From contig JAKLJX010000003.1 of NCBI GenBank assembly GCA_023150945.1, positions 330,624 to 394,623 of the forward strand: 64,000 nt of DNA, written 5' to 3'. Each line of letters opens with the position of its first letter. The first letter of the stretch is position 1. Origin of the DNA: a bacterium. Lineage in GTDB: Bacteria; Zhuqueibacterota; Zhuqueibacteria; Zhuqueibacterales; Zhuqueibacteraceae. Under the pieces are notes generated by a model, which saw nothing but the letters and a program-made list of their open reading frames with translations, was not told the origin of the DNA and did not search any database. Below are positions 52,884 to 61,784 of the stretch, one piece after another. The position numbers and the translations under genes are program-made.

Positions 52884-55800
52884 ATGTGGCAAACTTTGCG
52901 CACCAACCTGCGACTGTCCTGGCGGCCCAATCTCATGGCCGCGCTGCCGGCCGCGGCGGTGACCACGGTGTTGAGCGCGTGGACCATCGACGGCGTGGGC
53001 CATTACGGCGTCTATGCCGGCCTGCTGCTCGGCCACTTCGCCTGCGCCTATGTGCTGCTCGAGTTGCTGTGGCTGCCGCTTACCTGGTGCCGCAAGCAGC
53101 TTCTTTATCCCCGTTACGCCTTGACCCTCGCGCTGCTCCTCACCCTCATACTCACGGCCATCCTGTGTTTGATTTTCCCCTATGAGTTGTTTCGCAAGCT
53201 GCTCGTGGCCCGCACCAGTCCGGTGGTCCTGATCGCGGGCGTGGTGATCTTTCATGCGGCCAGCGTCTATGTTTTCTTGCGCAACCTGCGCAACTTGCGC
53301 CTCGATACCGCGGTGGTGTTGCCGGGCCGGCGGCGCTACCGGCTGCTCAAACGCGCGCTGCGCCGGCTGCAACGCAATCCGCAGCAGCGCCGCGCGCTCA
53401 CCGAAATGCCGCTGCGTTCGCATCTGCTGCTGCCGCGCGTGCTGCTCGGCGCCTTGAGTTTTTTCATCGGCCTTTATCTCGTGGTGCTGTTCGAATGGTG
53501 GGCCGTCAATCTCATCTTTGCGGTCGGCAATGCCGCGCACGCCGGTGATTTGACTTTCGCCGAAGTCGTGCGGCGCTGGCTCAGTTGGGAGGGCGGCAAT
53601 CCGCTCAATCTCCCCGGCCTGCTGCAGCCTTATCGCTTCCTCACCCTGCCCGGGCGCGTGTTGGAGAGTGAGATTCCGGGCTTGATCGGCGAGCGCCTGC
53701 CGTTGATCAGCATCGCGCTCGCCGGCGCGTTTCTGCTGTTTCTCAACGGCATCATGCCGCTGCGCTTGATGAGCCTGATTCTGCCGCCGGTGTGGCACAA
53801 CGATGCGCTTTATTGCCGCCGCCTGCTGAGCGTTCCCGCTTATGCCAGCCAATTCTATCTCGCCGTGCTCGCGCAAAACCCCATGTTCACGATCGCCGGC
53901 CTGCTGGTGTGGCTTTTTCTGATCGCCATGCCGTTGATCGTCGACCTGGTCGGCAAGCCGCTGCTGCTGCACGCGATGGTGGGCGCCGATCAGATTCTGT
54001 TCGCCTTCACGCTGCTCGCCGCCTGGGTCAGTCCGCTGGTGTATGCCGGCGTGTATGTTGACCGCACTTTCACCACGTATTTCAACACCAAGCTGGCGAA
54101 TCTCATTCTCGACATGCGCGGCCATCTCGTGGTCTTCGGCTACGGCCACTTGGGCCAGCGCGTGGTCGATCGCGAGTTGGTGAAAATTCGCCGCCAGGCT
54201 GCCGCCGGCCGCCGGTCGCGGTTCGAGAAGATCATTTCGCCGGAGCTTGATCTCGAAGAATTGTGCCCGGCCTTCATGATCGTCGACCGCGACTTGAGCA
54301 AGCTGCTGTTTTCCGCGCACAACGATTTTCTCGGCAATTTCGGCGTGGTGGCGGCGCTGGAAGACCGGCGGGAGGAATTCAGCGCCGCGCACCCTCGCCG
54401 CGACGCCGGCCACCGCCGGCGCATTCTCGTGCCCATCGTGCAGGGCGATGTGACCGAGCCGTTCACCATGTCGCGGGTGAATTTCGAGCGCGCCGGTTTT
54501 CTCATCAGCACCGTGTCGCAGGAGGAGCGCATTCGCGAGGTGTTTGACCGCGCTGCCGGCGCCGGCTTGCGTGCGATCATCTGCGTCAGCCGCAGCGATC
54601 AAATGGTGAATCTGACCTATAAAGCCACGCGCTTTCCGATCACGTTTGTTTATCCCAAACAAGACAGCGGCGTGGCGCTCGGCCAGCGGCTGGTTGCCGC
54701 GGTATTGAAGACGCTGCCGCAATTGCCCGCCGGCCGCCGCCCTCCGCGCATCCTGGTGGTGGGCTTGAACAAAGCCAACCACTACATGCTGGAGACGCTG
54801 TGGCATGCCTGGCCGGGCGCGGATCTCACGCACAAAGCCGCGCTTTTTTCACAGATGCTGCGCTTCATCATCTCCGGCCGCGAGTCGGTTCATCCGCTGC
54901 CGCGGCCGGCGCCGCACCGCGACGATCCCGCGGGTGTGGCGCTTGCGCCTGCCGCCGGCGAGAGGCAGACGTTTTTCAACTGGTGGTGGCGCTGCAACTA
55001 TCTCACCGGCGCGCGCTACTACACCGCGCCGGGCGCGGAGCGGCCGCTTTACTTTCCCGTGCCCACTTGCCTGATGCAGAGCAATGAATCCGGCATTCTC
55101 GAACACTGCCTACATGAGTTCCAGCCCGACCTCGTGGTGATCAACGACGATGAAATCGACAAATCGCACATGTACTTCCTGAAGCTGCTCAACAGTCTGG
55201 AGCGCTTCAAATACGGCCGCGCCGATTATCGCCTGCCTTTGATTCTGCTGGGCGGCGCACACGGCGATGACGCCGCGCGCAAAGACATCGGCGACGCCTT
55301 TCAACTCTATGACGTTCTGGCACGGCTGTATCACGAGCCGTCGGCGGCCGGCCATCCGCGCTATGCGCATTTCCGCCGCCAGCCGCCGCGCCGCTTGCTC
55401 GGCGATAGCGCGCAGGATGCCCTCGCCGACACTGAAGAAATCATCTCGGGCATTCGCGATAATTGGGAACTGGCCGCGGAAGTGCCGGTGAGTCTGCTGG
55501 CCGGCCGGCGCGCCGATGCTCATGAACAAGACTGGGGCGAATCCGTGGAGCTGAATGCCTGCCTGCCCAGCTTGCCCAACGCGCTGCCGGATTTGTGCAG
55601 CCGGCTGGCAGGACTCACCTTCGCGCCCACGGCGCAGGCGCCGCTGCACAGAATTCTGCCCGCCGGCGCCACGGAAATCGCACGGCCCGTGTTTCACTAT
55701 TTGCGCCATCTCAAGCTCGCGGTGGCCGGCCGCGGCTTTGGCTTGAGCGGCTATGCTGATTTGCACAGCTGCACGATTGGCGATTTGCAGCCGGAGCAGC

Positions 55801-56819
55801 AGGAAGGCAGTCTCTTCGCCGCCCGCGCTTATGCCAGCGACGGCCACGATTATCGCAACGCCACGGCTGCTCCCGCCGAGTCGGCCAACCTGCCGGTGCC
55901 GCGCCTGTTGCAGTTGGCCACCGGCAATCCGCAGCCGCAACTCGAGACCAGGACTTTTCTTGAACTTCTTCTGGGCGCGCAGGCAGAGCAAGCTGCCGGT
56001 CCGAATTTCTGCCCGGGCATGACCAACTGCCCGATCGCTTCCTATCAACATTACATCGTTGCCTCCAATCGCGAGGCCATTGCGGATTGGCGCGCACACG
56101 GTCAAAACCGTGAATTGCTGCATGCGCCCCATTACAGTTGCGGCCGCAGCGCCGAGAGCGCCGCCGCTCTGCCGCCTTATGCCGAAACCCTGCCGCGCTA
56201 TGCCCGCATTTTCTGCTGCTGCCACACCGAGCGCAACGATCCCGGCATGATTGCCCTGGTGCTCAATCTGCTCAATTTCCGCCGGTTTGCGGGACTGCAG
56301 AACCGCGGCAACCGCGAATCTCCGGCTGCCGAAGAATGGCTGCTCAACGTCGAATACTTCAAAAACATGACCTGCCACAATCGCCGGTTTGCGCTCAGCC
56401 GCTTGTTCGGCGTGCGGCGTTACACCCGCGATTTACTGCGCGACAATCGCTGGTCGCTGGCGGACTATGAACGCCGGCTGCATCAGATTCTGCCGCTCGC
56501 GCTGCTGCAAATCATGCCGGCCGGCAGTCCTGAAAACGCGGCGGCCTGGTTTGACTATAGCGTGGCGCTTTATCGCCAGCTTTGGCTGATCGCGCCCGGA
56601 CGCTTTCGTTTTGAGTGGTGGGGTCAAGCGCAACGCCGCCGGCAACGCCATCGCCTGCGCCGCGCAGCCGGAGAGTATCCGATCGTGATTCAGATCAGCA
56701 ATCGCCAGCATCGCACGCGCCGGCAATTGCGCGAGCAAGGCTGCTGCGAATATTGCCGCGCGCCGGATCCGCAGCTCGAACTCGGCTGCGCCGCACAACG
56801 GCCCTGGCTGGCGGAGTGA
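52884..56819 (+). CDS. giant membrane protein with RCK/TrkA-type nucleotide-binding domains
   Basis: A 1311-residue protein. The N-terminal 390 residues contain many hydrophobic segments (about six to eight helices, for example LALLLTLILTAILCLIF, VVLIAGVVIFHAASVYVF, LFLIAMPLIVDLVG). At about 413-430 lies a Rossmann-type loop (HLVVFGYGHLGQRVVD) and then a TrkA-N/RCK-like segment (QGDVTEPFTMSRVNFERAGF). A second nucleotide-binding-like segment is at about 624-645 (RILVVGLNKANHYMLETLW). The last 650 residues have no domain I recognise. Ion-channel regulators of this type conduct or gate cations, but the size and large unknown C-terminus are exceptional. It follows the SpoIIE gene by five bases. 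Confidence 0.75.
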   Translation: MWQTLRTNLRLSWRPNLMAALPAAAVTTVLSAWTIDGVGHYGVYAGLLLGHFACAYVLLELLWLPLTWCRKQLLYPRYALTLALLLTLILTAILCLIFPYELFRKLLVARTSPVVLIAGVVIFHAASVYVFLRNLRNLRLDTAVVLPGRRRYRLLKRALRRLQRNPQQRRALTEMPLRSHLLLPRVLLGALSFFIGLYLVVLFEWWAVNLIFAVGNAAHAGDLTFAEVVRRWLSWEGGNPLNLPGLLQPYRFLTLPGRVLESEIPGLIGERLPLISIALAGAFLLFLNGIMPLRLMSLILPPVWHNDALYCRRLLSVPAYASQFYLAVLAQNPMFTIAGLLVWLFLIAMPLIVDLVGKPLLLHAMVGADQILFAFTLLAAWVSPLVYAGVYVDRTFTTYFNTKLANLILDMRGHLVVFGYGHLGQRVVDRELVKIRRQAAAGRRSRFEKIISPELDLEELCPAFMIVDRDLSKLLFSAHNDFLGNFGVVAALEDRREEFSAAHPRRDAGHRRRILVPIVQGDVTEPFTMSRVNFERAGFLISTVSQEERIREVFDRAAGAGLRAIICVSRSDQMVNLTYKATRFPITFVYPKQDSGVALGQRLVAAVLKTLPQLPAGRRPPRILVVGLNKANHYMLETLWHAWPGADLTHKAALFSQMLRFIISGRESVHPLPRPAPHRDDPAGVALAPAAGERQTFFNWWWRCNYLTGARYYTAPGAERPLYFPVPTCLMQSNESGILEHCLHEFQPDLVVINDDEIDKSHMYFLKLLNSLERFKYGRADYRLPLILLGGAHGDDAARKDIGDAFQLYDVLARLYHEPSAAGHPRYAHFRRQPPRRLLGDSAQDALADTEEIISGIRDNWELAAEVPVSLLAGRRADAHEQDWGESVELNACLPSLPNALPDLCSRLAGLTFAPTAQAPLHRILPAGATEIARPVFHYLRHLKLAVAGRGFGLSGYADLHSCTIGDLQPEQQEGSLFAARAYASDGHDYRNATAAPAESANLPVPRLLQLATGNPQPQLETRTFLELLLGAQAEQAAGPNFCPGMTNCPIASYQHYIVASNREAIADWRAHGQNRELLHAPHYSCGRSAESAAALPPYAETLPRYARIFCCCHTERNDPGMIALVLNLLNFRRFAGLQNRGNRESPAAEEWLLNVEYFKNMTCHNRRFALSRLFGVRRYTRDLLRDNRWSLADYERRLHQILPLALLQIMPAGSPENAAAWFDYSVALYRQLWLIAPGRFRFEWWGQAQRRRQRHRLRRAAGEYPIVIQISNRQHRTRRQLREQGCCEYCRAPDPQLELGCAAQRPWLAE

Positions 56820-57036
56820 GGCGAAAATTTCTTTTTGGCCGAATGATGAGAGAGATAGGGGCAGAGGTGATGGGGATAGGGGATAGGGGATAGGATGATT
56901 GAAGGAGTGAGGGCCACTTTCTTTCTCTGCAAGAAAATCCTTCCTGCGCGCAAGCCGGCGCATTCGTCAACCCAACATCGCAATTCTCAGAAGGCATTTT
57001 AAGCAAGATTGACAGGATTCATTTTCAAACCCCGTC

Positions 57037-57439
57037 AATCCTGTCGAACCGCGCGGTGGGCCTGGCTGGGGGGATTTCTTGATGGCAAAATGATTGGGGA
57101 CAAAATGATTGCAGGAGGGTGGGGCCTCTTGTCTTGCTGGAATTGAATCTTTCTTTCCCGATACGGCGCATTGGTCAGCCCAGCCCGTCAAAGCCCAGAA
57201 GGCGCTTGCGATAGGATTGTCAGAATCTACTGGATGAATTTCAGAACCTGTTTATCTAGTCAAAGAGCTGAATCGTAAATCCTGTGAATCCTGTTCATCC
57301 TGTCGAGCCGCGCGGTGGGCCTGGCTGGGGGGATTTCTTGATGGCAAAATGATTGGGGACAAAATGATTGCAGGAGGGTGGGGCCTCTTGTCTTGCTGGA
57401 ACTGAATCTCTCCTTCCCGATCCGGCACATTTGTCAACC
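57037..57439. repeat. tandem copies of a repeat unit of about 259 bases
   Basis: Positions 57037-57180 and 57296-57439 are near-identical over about 140 bases (sharing GCGCGGTGGGCCTGGCTGGG, AAAATGATTGGGGACAAAAT and GGGGCCTCTTGTCTTGCTGG). A diverged third piece at 56955-57010 matches the end of the second unit (GTCAACCCAACATCGCAAT). The 56820-57781 gap holds no gene; it contains CCTGT-(T/G)AATCCTGTTCATCCTGTC-like stretches. Confidence 0.75.
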
Positions 57440-57560
57440 CAACATCGCAATCCGCAAAAGGCGTTTCAGGCAGGATTAACAGGATGCACGGAATCTGTTT
57501 TGTTGACAATGTTCAGTTGGTGGTTTTCTCCACCAATCTCCCCATGCCGGAGGAATAACC

Positions 57561-57668
57561 TTGAACAGGCTGCGAGTCGCAAGATTCACCGTGGCTGGGC
57601 AGCACCCTGGAAAAGGTGCTTCCAGCAGGACACGCTGAATGGTGTCAGGGTTGACTCGGCATTGTCAA
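57561..57668. repeat. dispersed 108-bp repeat, copy 2
   Basis: This segment aligns over its full length with 44899-45006. The shared blocks are GCTGCGAGTCGCAA/GCTGCGAGCCGCAA, TGCTTCCAGCA, GACTCG and ATTGTCA. It lies upstream of the hybrid histidine kinase gene. Confidence 0.6.
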
Positions 57669-57883
57669 GTTGCATCAGTCCTGTTCATCCTGTCCATTCT
57701 GTTCCTCCCATCAAATCGACCTGCGCAGTTTCGCTGTGGCGGTAGCCTGCCCTGGCAATTTTCGCATGCGCGCTGCAGGTCATGCCACACCTCTCTGCCC
57801 GGCAAGCGCAATCGTGCGGCAATGCCGCTATTCTACCGCAGCAACGTCGGCTCGGTTGGCTCACGCACGTAAACTCTTGCGCC

Positions 57884-60862
57884 ATGCTTCTCCTGCACAT
57901 TCCGCTCATTCTGTTGGTGATTGCCTGCGGCATCGGCATCGCAATCCTGGTTTTGCGCCGCCGCCATTTGCTGGCGCTCAGCCGCCACGCCCGCGAGCTG
58001 GCGCACAGCGAGGCCAATCTCCTGGCATTGATCGAAAATTCCCACGACTCGATTTGGTCGGTGGACCGCAACTATGCCGTACTCATCCTGAACTCCACCT
58101 TCCGCCGGCGCTTCCGCCAGGCGTTCGGCATCGAGCTGCAGAAGGGGATGAACATCCTCACCACGGTCTCTCCGCACTTGGCGCAAACCTGGCGGGCACT
58201 CTACGACCGCGCCCTTGCCGGCGAACATTTCACCGTCGAACAGCATTACGACTTTGCCGATTCCTCCGGCGATTTCGAAGTCTCCTTCAATCCCATTTTC
58301 GGCGCCGGCGGCGAAATCACCGGCGTCTCGGTGTTCGGCCGCGACCTCACCGAACGCAAACGCGCCAAGCAGGCGCTGGTGGAGAGCGAAGAACGTTATC
58401 GCTGCCTGGTCGATTTTTCTCCCGAAACCGTGATCGTGCACAGTGAAGGCATCGTGGTTTACGTCAACGCTGCCGGCGCCCGTCTGTTTGGCGCTGCCAG
58501 CCCGCAAGAGCTGATGGGCCGCTCGCTGCAGCATTACGTGCATCCGGATTATTGGGAAAAGGTGAAATCTCGTGTTTATCAAACGCCCGGCGCCGGCCAG
58601 GCCGCCGAGTTGATCGAAGAAACCATGGTGCGCCTCGATGGCCGCATCATCGAAGCCGAAGTCGTGGCGGTGTCCATTACCTACCAGGGCTGCCCCGCCA
58701 CCCAGGTGCTTATTCGTGACATCACCAGCCGCAAGGCCGCCGAGCGGCTGCTCACCGGCCAGAAGCACATTCTCGAACTCATCGCGCGCGGCAAGCCTCT
58801 GCCCGAAGTGTTGCACGAGTTGGCGCAGTTCGTCGAAACCCAGGTACCCGATGCCCGCTGCGCGGTCATGCGTTATGACGCCAACCGCGCCTGCCTGCAA
58901 TTCGGCGCGGGGCCAAATTTGCCGGCCGCGCTGGTGGCGGCATTGGACGGCCTGCCCATCAATCCGAAACATGGCGTGTGCGCGGCCGCAGTCTTTCACA
59001 AAAAACAAATCATCTCCGCTGAACGAGCCTCCGCCGCCGGCCGCCACCAGCTTCCGCCCGACACGCTGCAAGCATCTCCTCCGGCCAACGGCAAGCTCGC
59101 GGCCTACGCCTGTTGGTCCACGCCGATACTCACCGCCGGCGGTGAAGTGTTGGGCACGCTGGATTTGTATTTTGCCGTGCCACGGCCGCCCGCGCCCCGC
59201 GACTTCGAGTTGATAGAAATCGCCAGCCAGCTCGCCGAGATTGCCCTGGAACGCGAGCGCGCCCAGGAACAGTTACATCAAGCCAAAGAAGTGGCAGAGA
59301 TTGCCAGCCGCACCAAAAGCCAGTTCGTTGCCAACATGAGCCACGAAATCCGCACGCCCATGAACGGCATCCTCGGCATGACCGAGCTGGCGCTCGAAAC
59401 CAACCTCACCGCGGAACAACGCGAGTATCTCCACCTCGTCAAAGACTCCGCCGAAGCCCTGATGGTGCTGCTCAACGACATTTTGGATTTCTCCAAAATC
59501 GAAGCGGGCAAGCTCGAGCTCGAACCGATCGGCTTCCACCTGCGCGAGACGCTGGGCGACATGATTGCGCCGCTCGGGCTGCGCGCGCATCAAAAGGGCC
59601 TGGAGCTGGTTTGCCACATTTTGTCCGAGGTGCCGGATTTGCTGATCGGCGATCCCGGCCGCTTGCGCCAAATCATCGTCAATCTGGTGGGCAATGCCAT
59701 CAAATTCACGGAAAGCGGTGAAATCGTCGTCACGGTCGTCACTGAAAGCCTCGCGCCCGCCGCCGTGCTGCTGCATTTTAGCGTCGCCGACACCGGCATC
59801 GGCATTCCCGCGGAGAAACATAAAATCATCTTCGCGCCCTTCACTCAGGGGGATAGCTCCACCACCCGGCAATTCGGCGGCACCGGCCTGGGCCTGGCGA
59901 TTTGCACGCAGCTCGTCGGCATGATGGACGGCAAAATCTGGGTGGAGAGCGAAGTCAATCGCGGCAGCGTGTTTCATTTTACCGCGCGTTTGCAACTGCC
60001 GGAAAACAAACTCGCCGGCCCTTTTGCCAATCTCCCCGAGCTGGCCGGCGTGGCGGTGCTGATCGTCGAGGACAATGCCACCCTGCGTCAGGTGCTCACC
60101 GCCACGCTGCGTGACTGGGGCCTACAGCCACTGGCCGTCGCTTCCAGCCAGGCGGCCCACACCGCGTTCAATCGCACGCGCGAATCGCGCCAGCCGTTTA
60201 CTTTAGCGTTGATCGACACCTCGCTTGATGATCTCGATGGCTTTGCGCTGGCGGCGCGGCTGCGCGAGACCGCGGGCTGGGCCGGCGCCGTCATCATGAT
60301 GCTTTCGCCCGCGCGGCTGCACGCCGAGGCCGCCCGCTGCCGCGAGTTGGGCATCCGCCATTATCTCACCAAGCCGGTCAAGCTCACCGACCTCGCCGAA
60401 ACGCTGCTGGCCGGCCGCCGGCTGGTGGAGGAAAACGCCGGCCGGCCGCCTCTGCCGCGCCGCAGCCGAGAACCGGGCCGGCTGCACATTCTCATCGCGG
60501 AAGACGATGAAATCAACCAGCGGCTGGCGGCCCGGCTGCTGGAGAAATGCGGCCACACGGTGGTGACCGTCGGCAACGGCGCCGATGCGGTTGCTGCTTT
60601 TCGCGCCGAGCGCTTTGATTTGATCCTGATGGACATTCAAATGCCTGCGCTCGGCGGCTTCGAGGCCATCATCGCCATTCGCGAGCTCGAGAAGATCACC
60701 GGCGGCCGCACGCCCATCGTGGCAGTGACCGCCTATGCCATGAAAGGCGATCGCGAACGCTGCCTGGCTGCCGGCGTCGATGCCTACGTTTCCAAACCGC
60801 TGCACGTGCAGGAACTGATGAACATGATTACCCAGCTCACACCGGTGGCGGTGGTGCCGTGA
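57884..60862 (+). CDS. PAS-GAF hybrid histidine kinase with two receiver domains
   Basis: A 992-residue membrane-anchored sensor kinase. One N-terminal helix ([17 protein letters not shown]) is followed by two PAS-type domains (about 40-280), a GAF-like domain (about 290-455), the HisKA H-box with phospho-acceptor His487 in [14 protein letters not shown], the HATPase domain with [10 protein letters not shown], and two receiver domains. The first receiver has Asp778 in LIDTSLDD, and the second has Asp917 in [12 protein letters not shown]; both end with a Lys in TKP or SKP. This suggests a multi-step phosphorelay ending in an unseen His-phosphotransfer protein. ATG 57884 is used; an in-frame start at 57782 would add 34 residues of unlikely composition. 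Confidence 0.95.
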   Translation: MLLLHIPLILLVIACGIGIAILVLRRRHLLALSRHARELAHSEANLLALIENSHDSIWSVDRNYAVLILNSTFRRRFRQAFGIELQKGMNILTTVSPHLAQTWRALYDRALAGEHFTVEQHYDFADSSGDFEVSFNPIFGAGGEITGVSVFGRDLTERKRAKQALVESEERYRCLVDFSPETVIVHSEGIVVYVNAAGARLFGAASPQELMGRSLQHYVHPDYWEKVKSRVYQTPGAGQAAELIEETMVRLDGRIIEAEVVAVSITYQGCPATQVLIRDITSRKAAERLLTGQKHILELIARGKPLPEVLHELAQFVETQVPDARCAVMRYDANRACLQFGAGPNLPAALVAALDGLPINPKHGVCAAAVFHKKQIISAERASAAGRHQLPPDTLQASPPANGKLAAYACWSTPILTAGGEVLGTLDLYFAVPRPPAPRDFELIEIASQLAEIALERERAQEQLHQAKEVAEIASRTKSQFVANMSHEIRTPMNGILGMTELALETNLTAEQREYLHLVKDSAEALMVLLNDILDFSKIEAGKLELEPIGFHLRETLGDMIAPLGLRAHQKGLELVCHILSEVPDLLIGDPGRLRQIIVNLVGNAIKFTESGEIVVTVVTESLAPAAVLLHFSVADTGIGIPAEKHKIIFAPFTQGDSSTTRQFGGTGLGLAICTQLVGMMDGKIWVESEVNRGSVFHFTARLQLPENKLAGPFANLPELAGVAVLIVEDNATLRQVLTATLRDWGLQPLAVASSQAAHTAFNRTRESRQPFTLALIDTSLDDLDGFALAARLRETAGWAGAVIMMLSPARLHAEAARCRELGIRHYLTKPVKLTDLAETLLAGRRLVEENAGRPPLPRRSREPGRLHILIAEDDEINQRLAARLLEKCGHTVVTVGNGADAVAAFRAERFDLILMDIQMPALGGFEAIIAIRELEKITGGRTPIVAVTAYAMKGDRERCLAAGVDAYVSKPLHVQELMNMITQLTPVAVVP

Positions 60863-60902
60863 GGGGGAGGGATGGGGAGATGAGGAGCGGGGGCGAGTGT
60901 GG

Positions 60903-61300
60903 TTAGTCGATTTGTCTTGACAGCAACCAGGGTGAAGGGTTGTTGATCATGTTTACCAGTTTGCCGATGATGTTGTTGTATGCCTTATGGAGTTCGCGCG
61001 CGCTTTTTCTGTTTTGAGGTAGCCACATTCCACCGCAAACTCCAGCCAGGTTTGAGTCTCTGCTGCTTCGGATTCTGCGTCGTTCAGTTTGAGCAGGGAG
61101 GCTTTCTGCTAGCGCCGTTTGCGGCAGGCTTCGGCGAAGGAGGCGCACACCGAACGCGAGCTGCGCCGAATCTGGTCGGTCAGAGAGTGCACTTCCTCCC
61201 GGGGAAAGGCCTTGGATTCGTGGAAAATCGTCAGGGCTGCCCGAAAGGAGATTGGGCACACTTCCAACTCATGATGAGCTTGGATCGGCTTGTCCCGCAT
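60903..61300 (-). pseudogene. broken four-helix-bundle protein gene (23S rRNA-IVS type)
   Basis: The intact-family start is MRDKPIQAHHELEVCPISF, with the hallmark LTDQIRRSSRSVCASFAEA. An in-frame TAG stop lies at 61109-61111 (minus strand) after RKRR, then family-like sequence continues in the same frame (SLLKLNDAESEAAETQTWLE, GYLKTEKAR). A two-base expansion in a GCGCGCGCG run then shifts the frame, and the remainder (ELHKAYNNIIGKLVNM) continues in a different frame to the stop at 60903. The gene is therefore doubly disrupted; a sequencing error could explain one defect but not easily both. Confidence 0.85.
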
Positions 61301-61784
61301 GGTGAGTTCCCTCCTCTCAAACAGAGCCCCTTGCCGGGTTCATCCGCTTTCTGCATTCTTGTTTTGATGCTTCTTCATTTTTGGGGAAGCGCCAGCGCTG
61401 GTCAAGGAAGGTTCATCCGCATTCTGCGTTTTTGTACTATTGATGTTTGCAAAAGCAAAAGGCAAATGTCTTGCTGGAAGCATCTTTTTGAAATTGAGCA
61501 CTGTGCGGGATTGAAAAAGGATTCCTCCTGAATGACAGCAAACCAAGTATTGCGTTACGGTTCCATTTGTTTGTGCAAAACTCAATAATGCTTCCGCTTC
61601 CGAGCTTCGCCAAGCCCTCCCTGCTACCGCCCCCAGCACCCTTTCTCCCCGCCCCCCTGCCCTTTGCCCCACCGCTCGCATTCGTGCATCCTTGCACCCG
61701 CTCGCCCCAGCACATTCAATCCCTTTTTCATCGGGTCAGTAGGTGAAGCGTGCCATTGAAAAGGCCGCGCCCGATCATGCAGCA
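61301..61784. other. gene-free region beside the CRISPR array (leader-distal side)
   Basis: No coding region is supported. Two related segments, 61338-61370 and 61409-61444, share GGTTCATCCGC, TTCTGC and ATTGATG/TTTGATG. The first contains TTGTTTTGATG, also found in the CRISPR repeat. If the array is transcribed leftward this side is the distal flank and not the leader. Confidence 0.4.

Noticed and set aside
61301..61784. CRISPR leader to the left of the array
   Set aside because: The ATTGAAAC end of the repeat on the minus strand predicts the leader on the right; I therefore treat the left side as distal, subject to transcript data.
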